From: Methanobrevibacter sp. UBA412
Lineage (GTDB): Archaea > Methanobacteriota > Methanobacteria > Methanobacteriales > Methanobacteriaceae
DNA: 50,696 nt
Direction: 5' to 3'
NCBI GenBank assembly: GCA_002495685.1
Contig: DAGJ01000003.1
Location: forward strand, 1-50,696
Below, piece by piece: positions 29,073 to 37,478 of the stretch. A program made the translations under genes and the position numbers. The number at the start of each line of letters is the position of its first letter. Positions within the stretch are counted from its first letter, which is position 1. Under the pieces are notes generated by a model that saw only the letters and a list, made by a program, of their open reading frames with translations, had not been told where the DNA came from and made no database searches.

Positions 29073-29663
29073 TTGAATAGTGAAAATTTTAAGGATATCT
29101 TATTAAATTATGAAGATGAAATGGATATATCTAAAAGTGAAAGTGAATTTGTTTCTAAGATTGAAGATGAATACTGTGATGATTTAAAATCAAGTATTCA
29201 TAGTATTGTGGATGAACCTGAAGATTATAAGGTTAGTATTCATACTGGTCGGAAGAATTGGTTGAATGTTCCTTTTGCTATTATTTTTAATTTAAATGCT
29301 GGTGATTCTTATAGGACTGGATTGTTTTTAGGTTATAGTTTTTACCCTAAGAGTAATCGTTTATATGTGAAATTAGATCAAGGTTGTAAAGGTTTAGCTG
29401 GTAATATGGATTTACTTTTTATTCGTGGTGAAAAGTTACGAACTTATCTAGATGATGTACCTGAAGAATTTAAATTTAATCCAAGAAAGTGTGCTGCTGG
29501 AAATATTGTAGGTAAAGAATATAAGTTAGATGAAATAAGTGATGAATCCTTAAATGAAGATTTAAAATACTTAATTGATACTTATGAATATTTAATGCCT
29601 TACTATGAAAAAGTAATACAAATACCAACTAATACTTTAATAGAATCATTAAAATCTGAATAA
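29073..29663 (+). CDS. Hypothetical protein
   Basis: 196-residue cytosolic protein I cannot assign. The start is TTG 29073 (reading MNSENFKDIL), 9 bases after GGAGTG; the longer frame from TTG 29055 would overlap the ribosome binding site. It is mixed alpha/beta, with the notable segments VSIHTGRKNWLNVPFAIIFN and FLGYSFYPKSNRLYVKLDQG; there is no Cys pair, signal peptide or membrane helix. The layout (acidic helical start, beta-rich centre, helical end) recalls DUF3578-like modules of restriction enzymes (MrcB-type), but I cannot confirm that. It follows the zinc-ribbon gene by 31 bases. Confidence 0.7.
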   Translation: MNSENFKDILLNYEDEMDISKSESEFVSKIEDEYCDDLKSSIHSIVDEPEDYKVSIHTGRKNWLNVPFAIIFNLNAGDSYRTGLFLGYSFYPKSNRLYVKLDQGCKGLAGNMDLLFIRGEKLRTYLDDVPEEFKFNPRKCAAGNIVGKEYKLDEISDESLNEDLKYLIDTYEYLMPYYEKVIQIPTNTLIESLKSE

Positions 29664-29688
29664 TAAAAATATTAGGATAAAAACTTTT

Positions 29689-30504
29689 ATGAATACAAAT
29701 ATAAATAAAATCCCACTTGAAGGATTATATAATACAAGAGATCTTGGAGGAATACCAACATTAGATGGTCACAAGATTAAACATCATCGTTTAATTAGAA
29801 GTGGAGTGTTGAAAAATGCAAGCCCACATGATCAAGCGGTTCTCATTGAAGATTATGATTTACGTTTAATAGTAGATTTACGTACAGGAATTGAGATAAG
29901 TGAAACACCGGATCCTTACTTTCCAACAGTTAAAGTAATAGTGAATCAAATATTGGAAAATCCTGGAAATGTTTTAATTCATAGTAAAAGTCCAAATATT
30001 GATAAAGTTGAAACATTACTTGGAAGTTTTAAATCAAAAGGATTAACTCCTGAAGAGTATATGATGACATTATATGCTGATATGGTAAACAGTAAATACT
30101 CTCAAGAACAGATAGGTAAATTCTTAAAAATAATTATAAATCATGAACATGGTAGCACTTTATGGCACTGTAATGAAGGTAAAGATCGGACTGGGGTTTG
30201 TACGGCAATTTTACTTGCTTGTTTAAATGTATCCTTAGATGTTATAGTTGAAGATTATCATATAACTGGACATTTTATGCATGAAAAATTTAAGGCAACT
30301 ATAAGTAAATATAATATCAAACAGGAAATAAGTCCAGAATTACGAAATGTATTATACACAATTTTAACTGCTAAGGAATCTTATATTTTAAATGTTTTCA
30401 GTACAATTAATGCTTATTATGGTGGTTTAGATAATTATCGTAGAAATTTTTTAGGAATAAATGATGATGAAATAATGAAATTAAGACAAATGTATTTAGA
30501 TTAA
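29689..30504 (+). CDS. Protein tyrosine/serine phosphatase
   Basis: 271-residue phosphatase of the bacterial Y_phosphatase3/MptpB-like group, hydrolysing phosphoester bonds through a cysteinyl intermediate. The P-loop HCNEGKDRTG places the nucleophile at Cys161 and the phosphate-binding Arg at 167. The N-terminal NTRDLGGIPTLDGHKIKHHRLIRSG is the usual family opening, and LIVDLRTGIEISETPDP supplies the general-acid region. There is no signal peptide, so it acts in the cytosol. The ATG is behind a weak AGGA. It is 25 bases after the unknown gene and 90 before the AP endonuclease. The substrate (protein, phosphoinositide or small molecule) is not deducible. Confidence 0.9.
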   Translation: MNTNINKIPLEGLYNTRDLGGIPTLDGHKIKHHRLIRSGVLKNASPHDQAVLIEDYDLRLIVDLRTGIEISETPDPYFPTVKVIVNQILENPGNVLIHSKSPNIDKVETLLGSFKSKGLTPEEYMMTLYADMVNSKYSQEQIGKFLKIIINHEHGSTLWHCNEGKDRTGVCTAILLACLNVSLDVIVEDYHITGHFMHEKFKATISKYNIKQEISPELRNVLYTILTAKESYILNVFSTINAYYGGLDNYRRNFLGINDDEIMKLRQMYLD

Positions 30505-30593
30505 AAAATAATATGTTTATGAAAAACTTTATTAATAAAAAACTTAAAAATGTACATAATAAGTAATATATTTTAAGGGAAAAGTTAAACACA

Positions 30594-31352
30594 ATGAAAA
30601 ATTATAAAATAATGTCATGTAATTTAAATGGAATTAATGCAGCTTTCCTTCGAGGCTTTGAAAAAGTTGTGAAAGAAGTTAATCCTGATATTATTTGTGT
30701 ACAAGAAGTTAAAACACCTGAGCATAAATTAAAAGATAAAGTTCGTAATATTCCCGGATATAAAAGTAAATTTTACACTAGGGAACGTGGAAGATCTAGT
30801 GGAGTAGCAATATACACTAAAATCAAACCAGAATTAGTATTATGGGGATTAGGAATAGAGGATGGTAAAGAAGGACGATTGCTCCGTTTAGATTATGATG
30901 ATTTTGTTTTAATCAATGCTTATGCTCCTAATGGTCATAGTGAAGAAATCATTAAACATAAAATAGATTTCATATATAACACGTTCCATTATGTAGTAAG
31001 CCTACGCCAACAAGGACATAATGTAATACTCTGTGGAGATTTTAATGTAGCACACACAGAACAAGATTTATATAATCCTAACTATACTGGACCAGGATAT
31101 TTGCCTGAAGAGCGAAAACTATTTGATGAATTAATAGATTCAGGATTTATAGATACATACAGAGTATTCCATCAAGAAGATAGAGAATACACTTGGAGAA
31201 GTTCAAGATTAAGAGAATATGAAATCCAAGGTGGATTTAAATTTGATTACATATTTGTAAATAAAAAATTACAAAAGAATTTGAAAAATGCATATATGTT
31301 AAATTATGAATTATCAGATCATGACCAGCTTATATTAGAATTAGAAATATAA
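30594..31352 (+). CDS. xthA: Exodeoxyribonuclease III / AP endonuclease (copy 1)
   Basis: 252-residue member of the ExoIII/APE1 family, cutting DNA 5' of abasic sites in base excision repair. The catalytic set is complete: Asn in MSCNLNGI, metal-binding Glu in CVQEVK, Tyr in INAYAPNG, Asp149/Asn151 in GDFNVAH, Asp in FDYIFVN and the catalytic His243 in SDHDQL. The family's usual SWNVNG opening is SCNLNG here. AAGGGAAAAG lies before the ATG. A paralogue with the same opening occurs 7 kb downstream (38198). uvrA in the same window is a further repair gene, but there is no operon link. Confidence 0.95.
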   Translation: MKNYKIMSCNLNGINAAFLRGFEKVVKEVNPDIICVQEVKTPEHKLKDKVRNIPGYKSKFYTRERGRSSGVAIYTKIKPELVLWGLGIEDGKEGRLLRLDYDDFVLINAYAPNGHSEEIIKHKIDFIYNTFHYVVSLRQQGHNVILCGDFNVAHTEQDLYNPNYTGPGYLPEERKLFDELIDSGFIDTYRVFHQEDREYTWRSSRLREYEIQGGFKFDYIFVNKKLQKNLKNAYMLNYELSDHDQLILELEI

Positions 31353-31382
31353 AAAAAAATTTTTAAAGGATGTGTTGAAAAA

Positions 31383-31790
31383 ATGGAAACAGTGTTTAAT
31401 GTTGAAAGATGGAGAAACTGGGCAAATGGATCTTACTCACTATTTTATACTTTACCTGATAATGGTAGAGTTGGTGTAGTGACAAATGATTCTAGTGAAG
31501 ATATTTTAGTTTTCAAGAAAGACAGAAATAGTGATAAAGTTAATGTTGAATCAAATAAGATACAAGAAATTAGATTACAACCTGTAGTAGATATAGTTTT
31601 CATCATTAATGAAAGAAATTTTGATGAAGTATTAAATGATGATACCTTTAAAAGATTATCTGAACTATTAAAAGAAGGTTTAATTAGTATTTTTTCATTA
31701 ATGCCTCTAAATGAATTAAATCAAAAAGATTACACATTATTTTTAAGTTCACTAGGCCTATCTTCTAGTGAATGTGTTTTATGTAATTAA
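31383..31790 (+). CDS. Hypothetical small protein
   Basis: 135-residue cytosolic protein of unknown family. It begins METVFNVERWRNWANGSYSLFY. A beta-rich first half (GRVGVVTNDSSEDILVFKKD) is followed by a helical second half and ends in SSSECVLCN. The terminal Cys-x2-Cys is not a full metal site by itself. AAGGATG precedes the ATG. It lies 30 bases after xthA and 15 bases before the zinc-ribbon gene at 31806, so the three probably share a transcript. Confidence 0.7.
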   Translation: METVFNVERWRNWANGSYSLFYTLPDNGRVGVVTNDSSEDILVFKKDRNSDKVNVESNKIQEIRLQPVVDIVFIINERNFDEVLNDDTFKRLSELLKEGLISIFSLMPLNELNQKDYTLFLSSLGLSSSECVLCN

Positions 31791-31805
31791 TAGGTTAGTA
31801 TAAAA

Positions 31806-31997
31806 ATGTTAAATGAAGATAAAGCATTTGAACAGAAAATTAAAGGACAAATGACTAATGGTACATGTCCTTGTCAAATGACAGATTTAAATCCACAAAA
31901 AACTAGTTTACATACTGTAACCTGTCGTGTATGTGGTAAAACATTTAAAACTAATAGTCAAGATGATATTTGCTTTTCATGTAAGAAAAAATCTTAA
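31806..31997 (+). CDS. Small zinc-ribbon protein
   Basis: 63-residue protein with a C-terminal zinc ribbon (CRVCGKTF....DICFSCKK) and an extra CPC near residue 21. It could bind one zinc, perhaps with additional Cys ligands. It is cytosolic, with no membrane helix. It lies 15 bases after the preceding gene and has no strong Shine-Dalgarno (TAGGTTAG), suggesting translational coupling. Function unknown; such ribbons usually bind nucleic acid or protein. Confidence 0.7.
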   Translation: MLNEDKAFEQKIKGQMTNGTCPCQMTDLNPQKTSLHTVTCRVCGKTFKTNSQDDICFSCKKKS

Positions 31998-32118
31998 AAA
32001 TAAATAGACAATTTTTTAATTTTTTTTCTTAAACTTTTTTTTAAAAAATTTTAAATAACACTTTTATTATATTAATAAAGTAATAGTAATTTACAATTTA
32101 AATGGAGGTGTTTTTAAA

Positions 32119-32769
32119 ATGGATTTTAATCTAGATTTTAATACAGATAATTCCATTAAAAGATTTGGATTACCTGTAATAATTGGGATAATAATTACCT
32201 GTTTATTAGGATTTGTAGGACATAATACCTATGGAATCATTATTGGAGCCCTTATTATGGGTTTATTAACAATAGATGAAATGACTGATCTTGGAATAAA
32301 TAGTGTTATAGTGGCCGTTATATCTGTACTCATTATAGACTTCGCTATTGGAGGTTATAATGGATTCGGATGGTTAGTATGGGATTTAATTATTGCAATT
32401 ATATTAGCATTCATATTCGGATGGTTAGGAGTTCAAGCTAGAGGAATGAATGGTGAAAATACTTTAGTGGCTAAATATCTTCTACCTTTAATTTTCGGTT
32501 TAATAATCACAATCTTTTTAGGAGTATTCGCTCACACATTCTGGGTAATTATAATCGGTGCTCTTATAATGGGATTCTTAAGTGCTAATGAATTAGGTGA
32601 TCTTGGTTTAAACAGTTTAATCTTAGGTCTAATCTCAGCAATTGTTATTGATTTCGCATGTGGAGGTTATAATGGATTTGGATGGTTCATATGGGATATC
32701 ATAGTAGCAATAGTTGTTGCATTTATTTGTAGTAATATTGGAGCAAGAATTAAAGATTACTACTATTAA
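32119..32769 (+). CDS. Internally duplicated membrane protein
   Basis: 216-residue polytopic membrane protein made of two tandem copies of a segment of about 100 residues. Copy 1 (about 14-105) and copy 2 (about 117-212) share GLPVIIGIIIT / LLPLIFGLIIT, IIIGALIMGLL / IIIGALIMGFL, DLGINSVIVAVIS / DLGLNSLILGLIS, and GGYNGFGWLVWDLIIAI / GGYNGFGWFIWDIIVAI. Each copy has about four hydrophobic segments, giving parallel topology. The GGYNGFGW motif is strikingly conserved between halves and may line a functional site. It resembles DUF5518-type proteins of methanogens in general layout; the function is unknown. TGGAGGTG lies before the ATG. Confidence 0.8.
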   Translation: MDFNLDFNTDNSIKRFGLPVIIGIIITCLLGFVGHNTYGIIIGALIMGLLTIDEMTDLGINSVIVAVISVLIIDFAIGGYNGFGWLVWDLIIAIILAFIFGWLGVQARGMNGENTLVAKYLLPLIFGLIITIFLGVFAHTFWVIIIGALIMGFLSANELGDLGLNSLILGLISAIVIDFACGGYNGFGWFIWDIIVAIVVAFICSNIGARIKDYYY

Positions 32770-32937
32770 AAACAAAAATTTTTTTTATACTCTTTTTTAT
32801 TTTTTTTCAGTTTTATTCTTAAAAATTAGTTTAAATTCTCTTTTTAATATTTATCTTAGATTTATTTAGGAAAATATATAAGTAATAACCTTTATAATTT
32901 AAAATTAATCATTAAATTTAATGTGGGGGTGAAAATT

Positions 32938-33576
32938 GTGGAATCTAACAAACTTATAATAATCTGTTTGACAGTTATTTTGTGTTGCTTAATAGTGGCA
33001 GGTACAGTATTTTTAGTTTCTGGTTCTGGTATAAATCTTTTTTCACAAGAAGAAAAGATTTTAGCTACAGGAGATTTGAAATTAAATCTGACTGGTTATA
33101 ATTATAAATTAGTCTCTAATCAATCTACTGGTTCAGGTTTTACTGAAACATATAATGTTAATGGTCAAGGTGATAGCTTCACTTTAACTATTACAGTTTC
33201 ATCTGATAATCCTAGTAGTTCTAGTGCTGTTGCATCTACTCAATATTTAAATGGTAAGAATTATTTAATCCAAATGAGTGGAGGTAATCAAGAGCATAAT
33301 ACTCAAGGTTATTTAGAATCTTTAATTATAACTAAAGGTTCTCAGAATCAGGGAACAACTAGTGATTCTGGAACTTCAAGTTCTAGTAGTTCTTCAAAAT
33401 CTGTATCTAAAGATACAAGTTCTAGTAGTTCTAGTAGTGGTTCCAGTAGTGGTGTTAAAACACGTTACTGCACAACTCATGGTAGAGTAGTTACTGATGG
33501 ATCTAATACTTGTCCTTTATGTGTGCAAGAAGGTTTAGATAGTAGAACTGTTAAAGGTTCAACTGAATATGTATAA
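32938..33576 (+). CDS. Membrane-anchored Ser-rich protein with Cys pairs
   Basis: 212-residue protein anchored by an N-terminal hydrophobic helix (LIIICLTVILCCLIVAGTVF). An extracytoplasmic domain (about 35-130) is followed by a Ser/Gly-rich linker (about 140-175) and a small C-terminal Cys motif, YCTTHGRVV....CPLC. The start is GTG 32938, set by GGGGGTGA 5 bases upstream; a longer frame starts inside that site. The central domain resembles that of the secreted protein encoded next (33819) in size and strand-rich composition. If the Cys motif is outside the cell, zinc binding there would be unusual. Function unknown. Confidence 0.75.
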   Translation: MESNKLIIICLTVILCCLIVAGTVFLVSGSGINLFSQEEKILATGDLKLNLTGYNYKLVSNQSTGSGFTETYNVNGQGDSFTLTITVSSDNPSSSSAVASTQYLNGKNYLIQMSGGNQEHNTQGYLESLIITKGSQNQGTTSDSGTSSSSSSSKSVSKDTSSSSSSSGSSSGVKTRYCTTHGRVVTDGSNTCPLCVQEGLDSRTVKGSTEYV

Positions 33577-33818
33577 TTAAATTTTTTTTTACTTATTTTT
33601 TTATTTTTTAATTTAAAAGATTAATTTTATTAAATATTTATACTAATTTAATTAATAATTTAAATTTTTTCTATATGGATATAATATAAAGATATTTATA
33701 TTAAAACAATTATAATTATTTATACTTATAATTTATACTTTAATAATAAAATTATTAACTTATATATAAATAAGTTCCATAAGTATATTTTTATTTAAAA
33801 AAATATGGAGATTTAAAA

Positions 33819-34286
33819 ATGAAGTTCAACTTAAAAAATTGTATTAGTTTAATCCTACTTGTAGGTGTAATTGCAGTAGCAGGATCTTGTGTTGTATTTG
33901 CAGCAGATGCTACTTTAGATGATGGAAGTACTTTCACCATACCAACAGGTTTCACTCTTAATTCATCTAGTGAAACTAGTATGGTGAGTATTTCAAACGA
34001 AGCTGATGGAATATTCATTAGTGTAGGTTCAGATGCTGTTAAAGTAACAAAAGATACTTGGGCAGATAAAGGTTTCACATTCAAAACTGAAAAAAACATA
34101 ACCTTAAACGGAGCTACAACAACTGAAGAACAATATGATAATTCAGGTGTTCCATTCTACGTTTACTATGTAACTAAAGAAGACACAAAATACACTATCA
34201 TTGTTGCAATGGAAGATAATGCAGATTGGAATGTTCAAGATACTGCAAATCCAGTAAACAGTATAGTTAAAACATTAAAAGCATAA
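33819..34286 (+). CDS. Small secreted protein
   Basis: 155-residue exported protein. The signal peptide is MKFNLKNCISLILLVGVIAV, with cleavage after VVFAAD. The mature part of about 125 residues starts DDGSTFTIPTGFTLNSSSET and is strand-rich, with KTEKNITLNGATTTEEQY and TIIVAMEDNADW. The TFTIPTGF opening resembles PsbP/DUF-type small lipid- or surface-associated folds, which I cannot confirm. TGGAG lies before the ATG. A hairpin terminator follows at 34305, so this gene ends its transcript. Confidence 0.78.
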   Translation: MKFNLKNCISLILLVGVIAVAGSCVVFAADATLDDGSTFTIPTGFTLNSSSETSMVSISNEADGIFISVGSDAVKVTKDTWADKGFTFKTEKNITLNGATTTEEQYDNSGVPFYVYYVTKEDTKYTIIVAMEDNADWNVQDTANPVNSIVKTLKA

Positions 34287-34304
34287 AATCTTAAATTTAA
34301 ACTT

Positions 34305-34355
34305 TTAAGGATGATATTAATTTTAAATCCTTAAAAATATTCTTTTTTTTTAATA
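34305..34355 (+). terminator. Hairpin terminator
   Basis: Perfect 8-bp arms TTAAGGAT (34305-34312) and ATCCTTAA (34327-34334) are followed by a run of T at about 34343-34352. It lies 18 bases after the stop of the secreted-protein gene and separates it from the fluoride riboswitch unit. Confidence 0.6.
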
Positions 34356-34523
34356 TTTACATCTTAAATCTTAATAGATTATATTAATCATTAAAATTTA
34401 AATAAAAATATTTTAGTTAATACTTAATTCAATTAATATGCATATTAACTTTTAAACCATTACCACTTTCTTTTAATATATTAAGCTTATTTTGGCAAAG
34501 CCCCTATTTTTTTTAAGAAAACT

Positions 34524-34532
34524 TTTATATAA
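34524..34532 (+). promoter_or_regulatory. Archaeal TATA box for the riboswitch-pyrophosphatase transcript
   Basis: TTTATATAA, preceded by an A-rich BRE-like stretch (AAGAAAAC), lies about 27 bases upstream of the first riboswitch base. That is the expected TATA-to-start distance in archaea, so transcription would begin almost exactly at the aptamer. Confidence 0.55.
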
Positions 34533-34554
34533 TAAAAAAATCTAAAATATAATT

Positions 34555-34638
34555 AAGGTGATGAAGTTCACCTTTTAAAACAGCCAGACTAATTTTTTTA
34601 TATATTAAATAATTTTTTTCTGGATAATGACTTCTACA
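34555..34638 (+). ncRNA. Fluoride riboswitch (crcB RNA)
   Basis: The sequence fits the fluoride aptamer. The 5' stem-loop is GGTG-ATGAAGTT-CACC. Next come AAAACAGCCAGA, a long A/U loop, TCTGG and the 3' core ATAATGACTTCTAC. The outer helix GAAGT pairs with ACTTC, and CCAGA pairs with TCTGG. These elements appear in the order seen in the well-studied Thermotoga petrophila aptamer (GGCGATGGTGTTCGCC ... CTAATGACACCTAC). The A/U hairpin loop of about 30 bases is longer than usual. The aptamer sits in the leader of the pyrophosphatase gene 222 bases downstream, followed by T runs that could serve as archaeal termination sites. Fluoride would be expected to raise expression. Confidence 0.88.
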
Positions 34639-34860
34639 ACAAAAAATGTAAAATTTTTTTATAAAAAAAATGAATTATATATTAAATATTTATTCATAAA
34701 TAAAAGAAGAATTATTATCCAAAAACATGAACATTAAAATTTTTTTTGAAATTACTAATTCTCGTATTATTGAAAATTTAAATATTTAATCTATATGAAT
34801 TTTTATAAAAAAAAATTTTCATTACCCACTAAAAAAAAAGATTAATGGAGAAAAATTATT

Positions 34861-35394
34861 ATGAATAACTTATGGAAAACAATTAAACCCGGTGAAAATG
34901 TACCTGAAGAAGTTAATGCAATCATTGAAGTTCCTAATGGTTCTAGAAATAAATATGAATACAATATAGAAATTGGTGCTTTTGAATTAGATAGAGTTCT
35001 ATATTCACCTGTCCATTATCCAGTAGATTATGGTTTCATACCACAAACAATATACGATGATGGTGATCCAATGGATATAATGGTTTTAATGGATCAACCA
35101 ACTTTTACAGGATGCTTAATTAAAGCTCGCCCAATTGGCTTAATGAAAATGATAGATACTGGGGAAAAAGATTTTAAAATACTTGCAGTACCCTGTGATG
35201 ATCCAAGATTTAATGAAATCAAAGACATTTCAGATTTACCTGAACATATACCTAAAGAAATCAGTCACTTTTTCAGTGTATATAAAAATTTACAAGGAAA
35301 AAAAGTTGAAGTTCTTGGATGGGAAGATGCTAGTGTTAGTAAAAAAGAATTAACATACAGTATTGATTTATTTAAAAAGGAATATCAAAAGTAA
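34861..35394 (+). CDS. ppa: Inorganic pyrophosphatase, family I
   Basis: Soluble Mg-dependent pyrophosphatase of 177 residues, hydrolysing diphosphate to phosphate and so pulling biosynthetic reactions forward. The family signature DGDPMD (67-72) holds three metal-binding Asp. Other conserved parts are PNGSRNKYEY (Lys/Glu/Tyr of the active site), YPVDYGFIPQT and AVPCDDPRF. The length is typical for archaeal enzymes. Family I pyrophosphatases are strongly inhibited by fluoride, which fits control by the riboswitch at 34555. The ATG follows GGAGAAAA. A second fluoride riboswitch begins 50 bases after the stop. Confidence 0.97.
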   Translation: MNNLWKTIKPGENVPEEVNAIIEVPNGSRNKYEYNIEIGAFELDRVLYSPVHYPVDYGFIPQTIYDDGDPMDIMVLMDQPTFTGCLIKARPIGLMKMIDTGEKDFKILAVPCDDPRFNEIKDISDLPEHIPKEISHFFSVYKNLQGKKVEVLGWEDASVSKKELTYSIDLFKKEYQK

Positions 35395-35444
35395 TTATTT
35401 AATTAATTATTTTTTAAACAAGGGAAAATTAAACATATTTTTCC

Positions 35445-35553
35445 AGGTGATGAAGTCCACCTACAAAAAAATTTTTTAAAAAATTATTAAAAACTGCACA
35501 TAAAAAAAGCTAATGTTTACTTAACATTTTTTTTTATTTGCTAATGACTTCTA
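35445..35553 (+). ncRNA. Second fluoride riboswitch (crcB RNA), variant
   Basis: It has the same core as the copy at 34555. GGTG-ATGAAGTC-CACC comes first, then AAAACTGC, a long hairpin (GCACATAAAAAAA against TTTTTTTATTTGC, with an inner AATGTT/AACATT stem) and TGCTAATGACTTCTA. The GAAGT/ACTTC helix is kept. Two deviations are visible: C instead of T just before the CACC arm, and an extra A/T insertion of about 20 bases between the 5' stem-loop and the AAAACTGC strand. A T run follows directly at 35554. The next gene is an antiporter 711 bases downstream; antiporters are known clients of this class. Confidence 0.75.
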
Positions 35554-36264
35554 TTTTTTAAAAAAAATGTGAAAAATTTAAAGGTTGGGAAAAACTTAAT
35601 AATTTTTAAAATTTATTTTTTGTATAAGTAAAAAAAATTTAAACATTTTTTTATTACCTCTCAAACAATAAAGAAATTAAGTTTTTTCAATAAAGAATTT
35701 TAATTAAATATTTAATTTAAAAAAATTTCTTGTATCTAAAAAAATAATATTTTGAAAATTAAATAATAAATAAAAATAAGAAAAATTATTAAACCATAAC
35801 TTTTTAAAAAGAAGGTAAAGAGTAATTTATTCTAAAAAATAAAAAGTTTTTACTATTTAGTTTCTTTTTTTATAACCTCACTCCTAAAAAGGACTAAAAA
35901 ATTTTTTAAAATTAGAATTAATGTTCTATAAATTCTTTTTAATATAACTAAAAATATTTTTTAAGGTAGAATATAAAAAATTTAATTTATAAAAAAATAA
36001 AGGATATGGTTTTAATAATTAAAAACAATCTAAATAAATAAAATATAGATTATATAAACGAAAAAGCTTAATTAAAACTAAAATTTTTTTTAACTTATAC
36101 TAAATAAAATAAAATTTAAGAAATATTTTTATTTTACCCTCCCTTCCTTTTTACATTTTTTCACCATAAAAACACCCTATATTTCACAATCTAAAGATCT
36201 GTTAGATTAGTGAAATTTTTTTAATTTAATAAAAATAATCAAAAAAAATGGAGGCCCATTAATA
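35554..36264. other. Long non-coding leader or spacer before antiporter
   Basis: 711 bases without any credible gene; open frames are below 20 codons and lack binding sites. It is extremely A/T rich. A TATA-like ATTATATAAA lies at about 36049-36058, which could give the antiporter its own promoter and a leader of roughly 180 bases. GGAGG at 36251-36255 is the Shine-Dalgarno of the antiporter. Thus the riboswitch at 35445 may act through a very long leader, or on a short RNA of its own. Confidence 0.4.
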
Positions 36265-37410
36265 ATGGCTGATATATTTCCTTTAATTTTAGGAATATTA
36301 ATATTACTAGCTAGTTTAATCTCAATACGTGCTGGAATATCAGTTACAGTTATTGAAATTTTACTTGGAGTAATCGTTGGAAACTTAGGTTTCTTTCATG
36401 CGGAATCATGGATGTTATACCTTGCAAGTTTTGGAGGTATACTTTTAACTTTCCTTGCAGGTGTAGAAATAGATGTAAATATGTTGAAAGAGAATTTTAA
36501 AGAAAGTTTTACTATAGGATTCTTATCGTTTTTAATACCTTTTGCTGTTATATTTGTTTTAACATATAATATTATAGGTTGGGGTTTAAATCCAAGTTTA
36601 CTTACAGCTACAGCATTATCTGAAACAAGTATAGCTGTAGTGTATAGTGTTTTAGCAGAAAAAGGATTATTTAGTGAGAAAATTGGTAAACTTATTATGG
36701 TTGCAACTTTCATCACAGATATGTGTACTGCTGTAGCATTAAGTGTTTTGTTTGTCAAATTTGACATATATACTGTAATATTTTATGTAGTTTCAATTGT
36801 TGTACTTGTATTATCTTATTACCTTTCAGATTATATATTTAATAATGTTAAACTTAAAAATAAATTAGCTGAAATTGAAATCAAATATATTTTCTTACTA
36901 TTGTTGATATTCATATTCTTTGCTAGTTTAGGTGGAGGTCAAGCTATATTACCTTCTTTTGTTTTAGGTGTGATCTTATCTAGATACTTTAAAGAAAACC
37001 GTGGAGATTTAAATGTTAAATCAAGATTTAAAACAGTTGCATTTGCTATATTAACTCCTATATTTTTTATAATGGGTGGTATGAAAGTTTCTATACCTTT
37101 GATTTTATCCTCTTTTGGAATTTTCATTGTGATGTTTGCTCTACGTCAATTAAGTAAGTATGTAGGTGTTTATTATGTTAGTAGATATTTCCTTAAATCT
37201 AATTATACTTATGTTACTTTGATGATGAGTACTGGTTTAACATTTGGTTTAGTAGCAGCTTTATTTGGTCTTAATTCTGGATTAATTAATCAAACTACTT
37301 ATAGTGTTTTAACTGGAGTATTAGTTTTAAGTGCTGTATTACCAACATTTATGGCTGAAAAATGGTATCCTCCAATACATAGTGAAGATATTGTTGAAAG
37401 TGAAATGTGA
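36265..37410 (+). CDS. CPA2-family cation/proton antiporter
   Basis: 381-residue membrane protein with about 12 hydrophobic segments, of the KefB/NapA-like monovalent cation:proton antiporter 2 family. Typical features are GVIVGNLGFF, FLAGVEIDVNMLKENFKES, ALSETSIAVVYSVLAEKG and FITDMCTAVALSVLF, the last holding the Asp of the transport site in the helix-5 region. There is no C-terminal RCK/TrkA domain, so it is not a glutathione-gated Kef system. It probably exchanges Na+ or K+ for protons. Upstream lies a fluoride riboswitch, and antiporters are among the gene classes this riboswitch controls, so it may help with ion or pH balance during fluoride stress. TGGAGG lies before the ATG. Confidence 0.9.
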   Translation: MADIFPLILGILILLASLISIRAGISVTVIEILLGVIVGNLGFFHAESWMLYLASFGGILLTFLAGVEIDVNMLKENFKESFTIGFLSFLIPFAVIFVLTYNIIGWGLNPSLLTATALSETSIAVVYSVLAEKGLFSEKIGKLIMVATFITDMCTAVALSVLFVKFDIYTVIFYVVSIVVLVLSYYLSDYIFNNVKLKNKLAEIEIKYIFLLLLIFIFFASLGGGQAILPSFVLGVILSRYFKENRGDLNVKSRFKTVAFAILTPIFFIMGGMKVSIPLILSSFGIFIVMFALRQLSKYVGVYYVSRYFLKSNYTYVTLMMSTGLTFGLVAALFGLNSGLINQTTYSVLTGVLVLSAVLPTFMAEKWYPPIHSEDIVESEM

Positions 37411-37478
37411 TAAAAATAAAATTTTTAATAAAATTTTTATTTATCCATTTTTTTGTTGAAAATTAGTAAAATTTTAGA

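Noticed and set aside
34555..34600. C/D-box small RNA, because GTGATGA matches a C box in both leader elements
   Set aside because: No CTGA D box at the right distance, whereas both elements match the whole fluoride-aptamer order with compensated helices.
35554..36264. Hidden small gene between riboswitch and antiporter
   Set aside because: No frame over about 20 codons with a Shine-Dalgarno on either strand.
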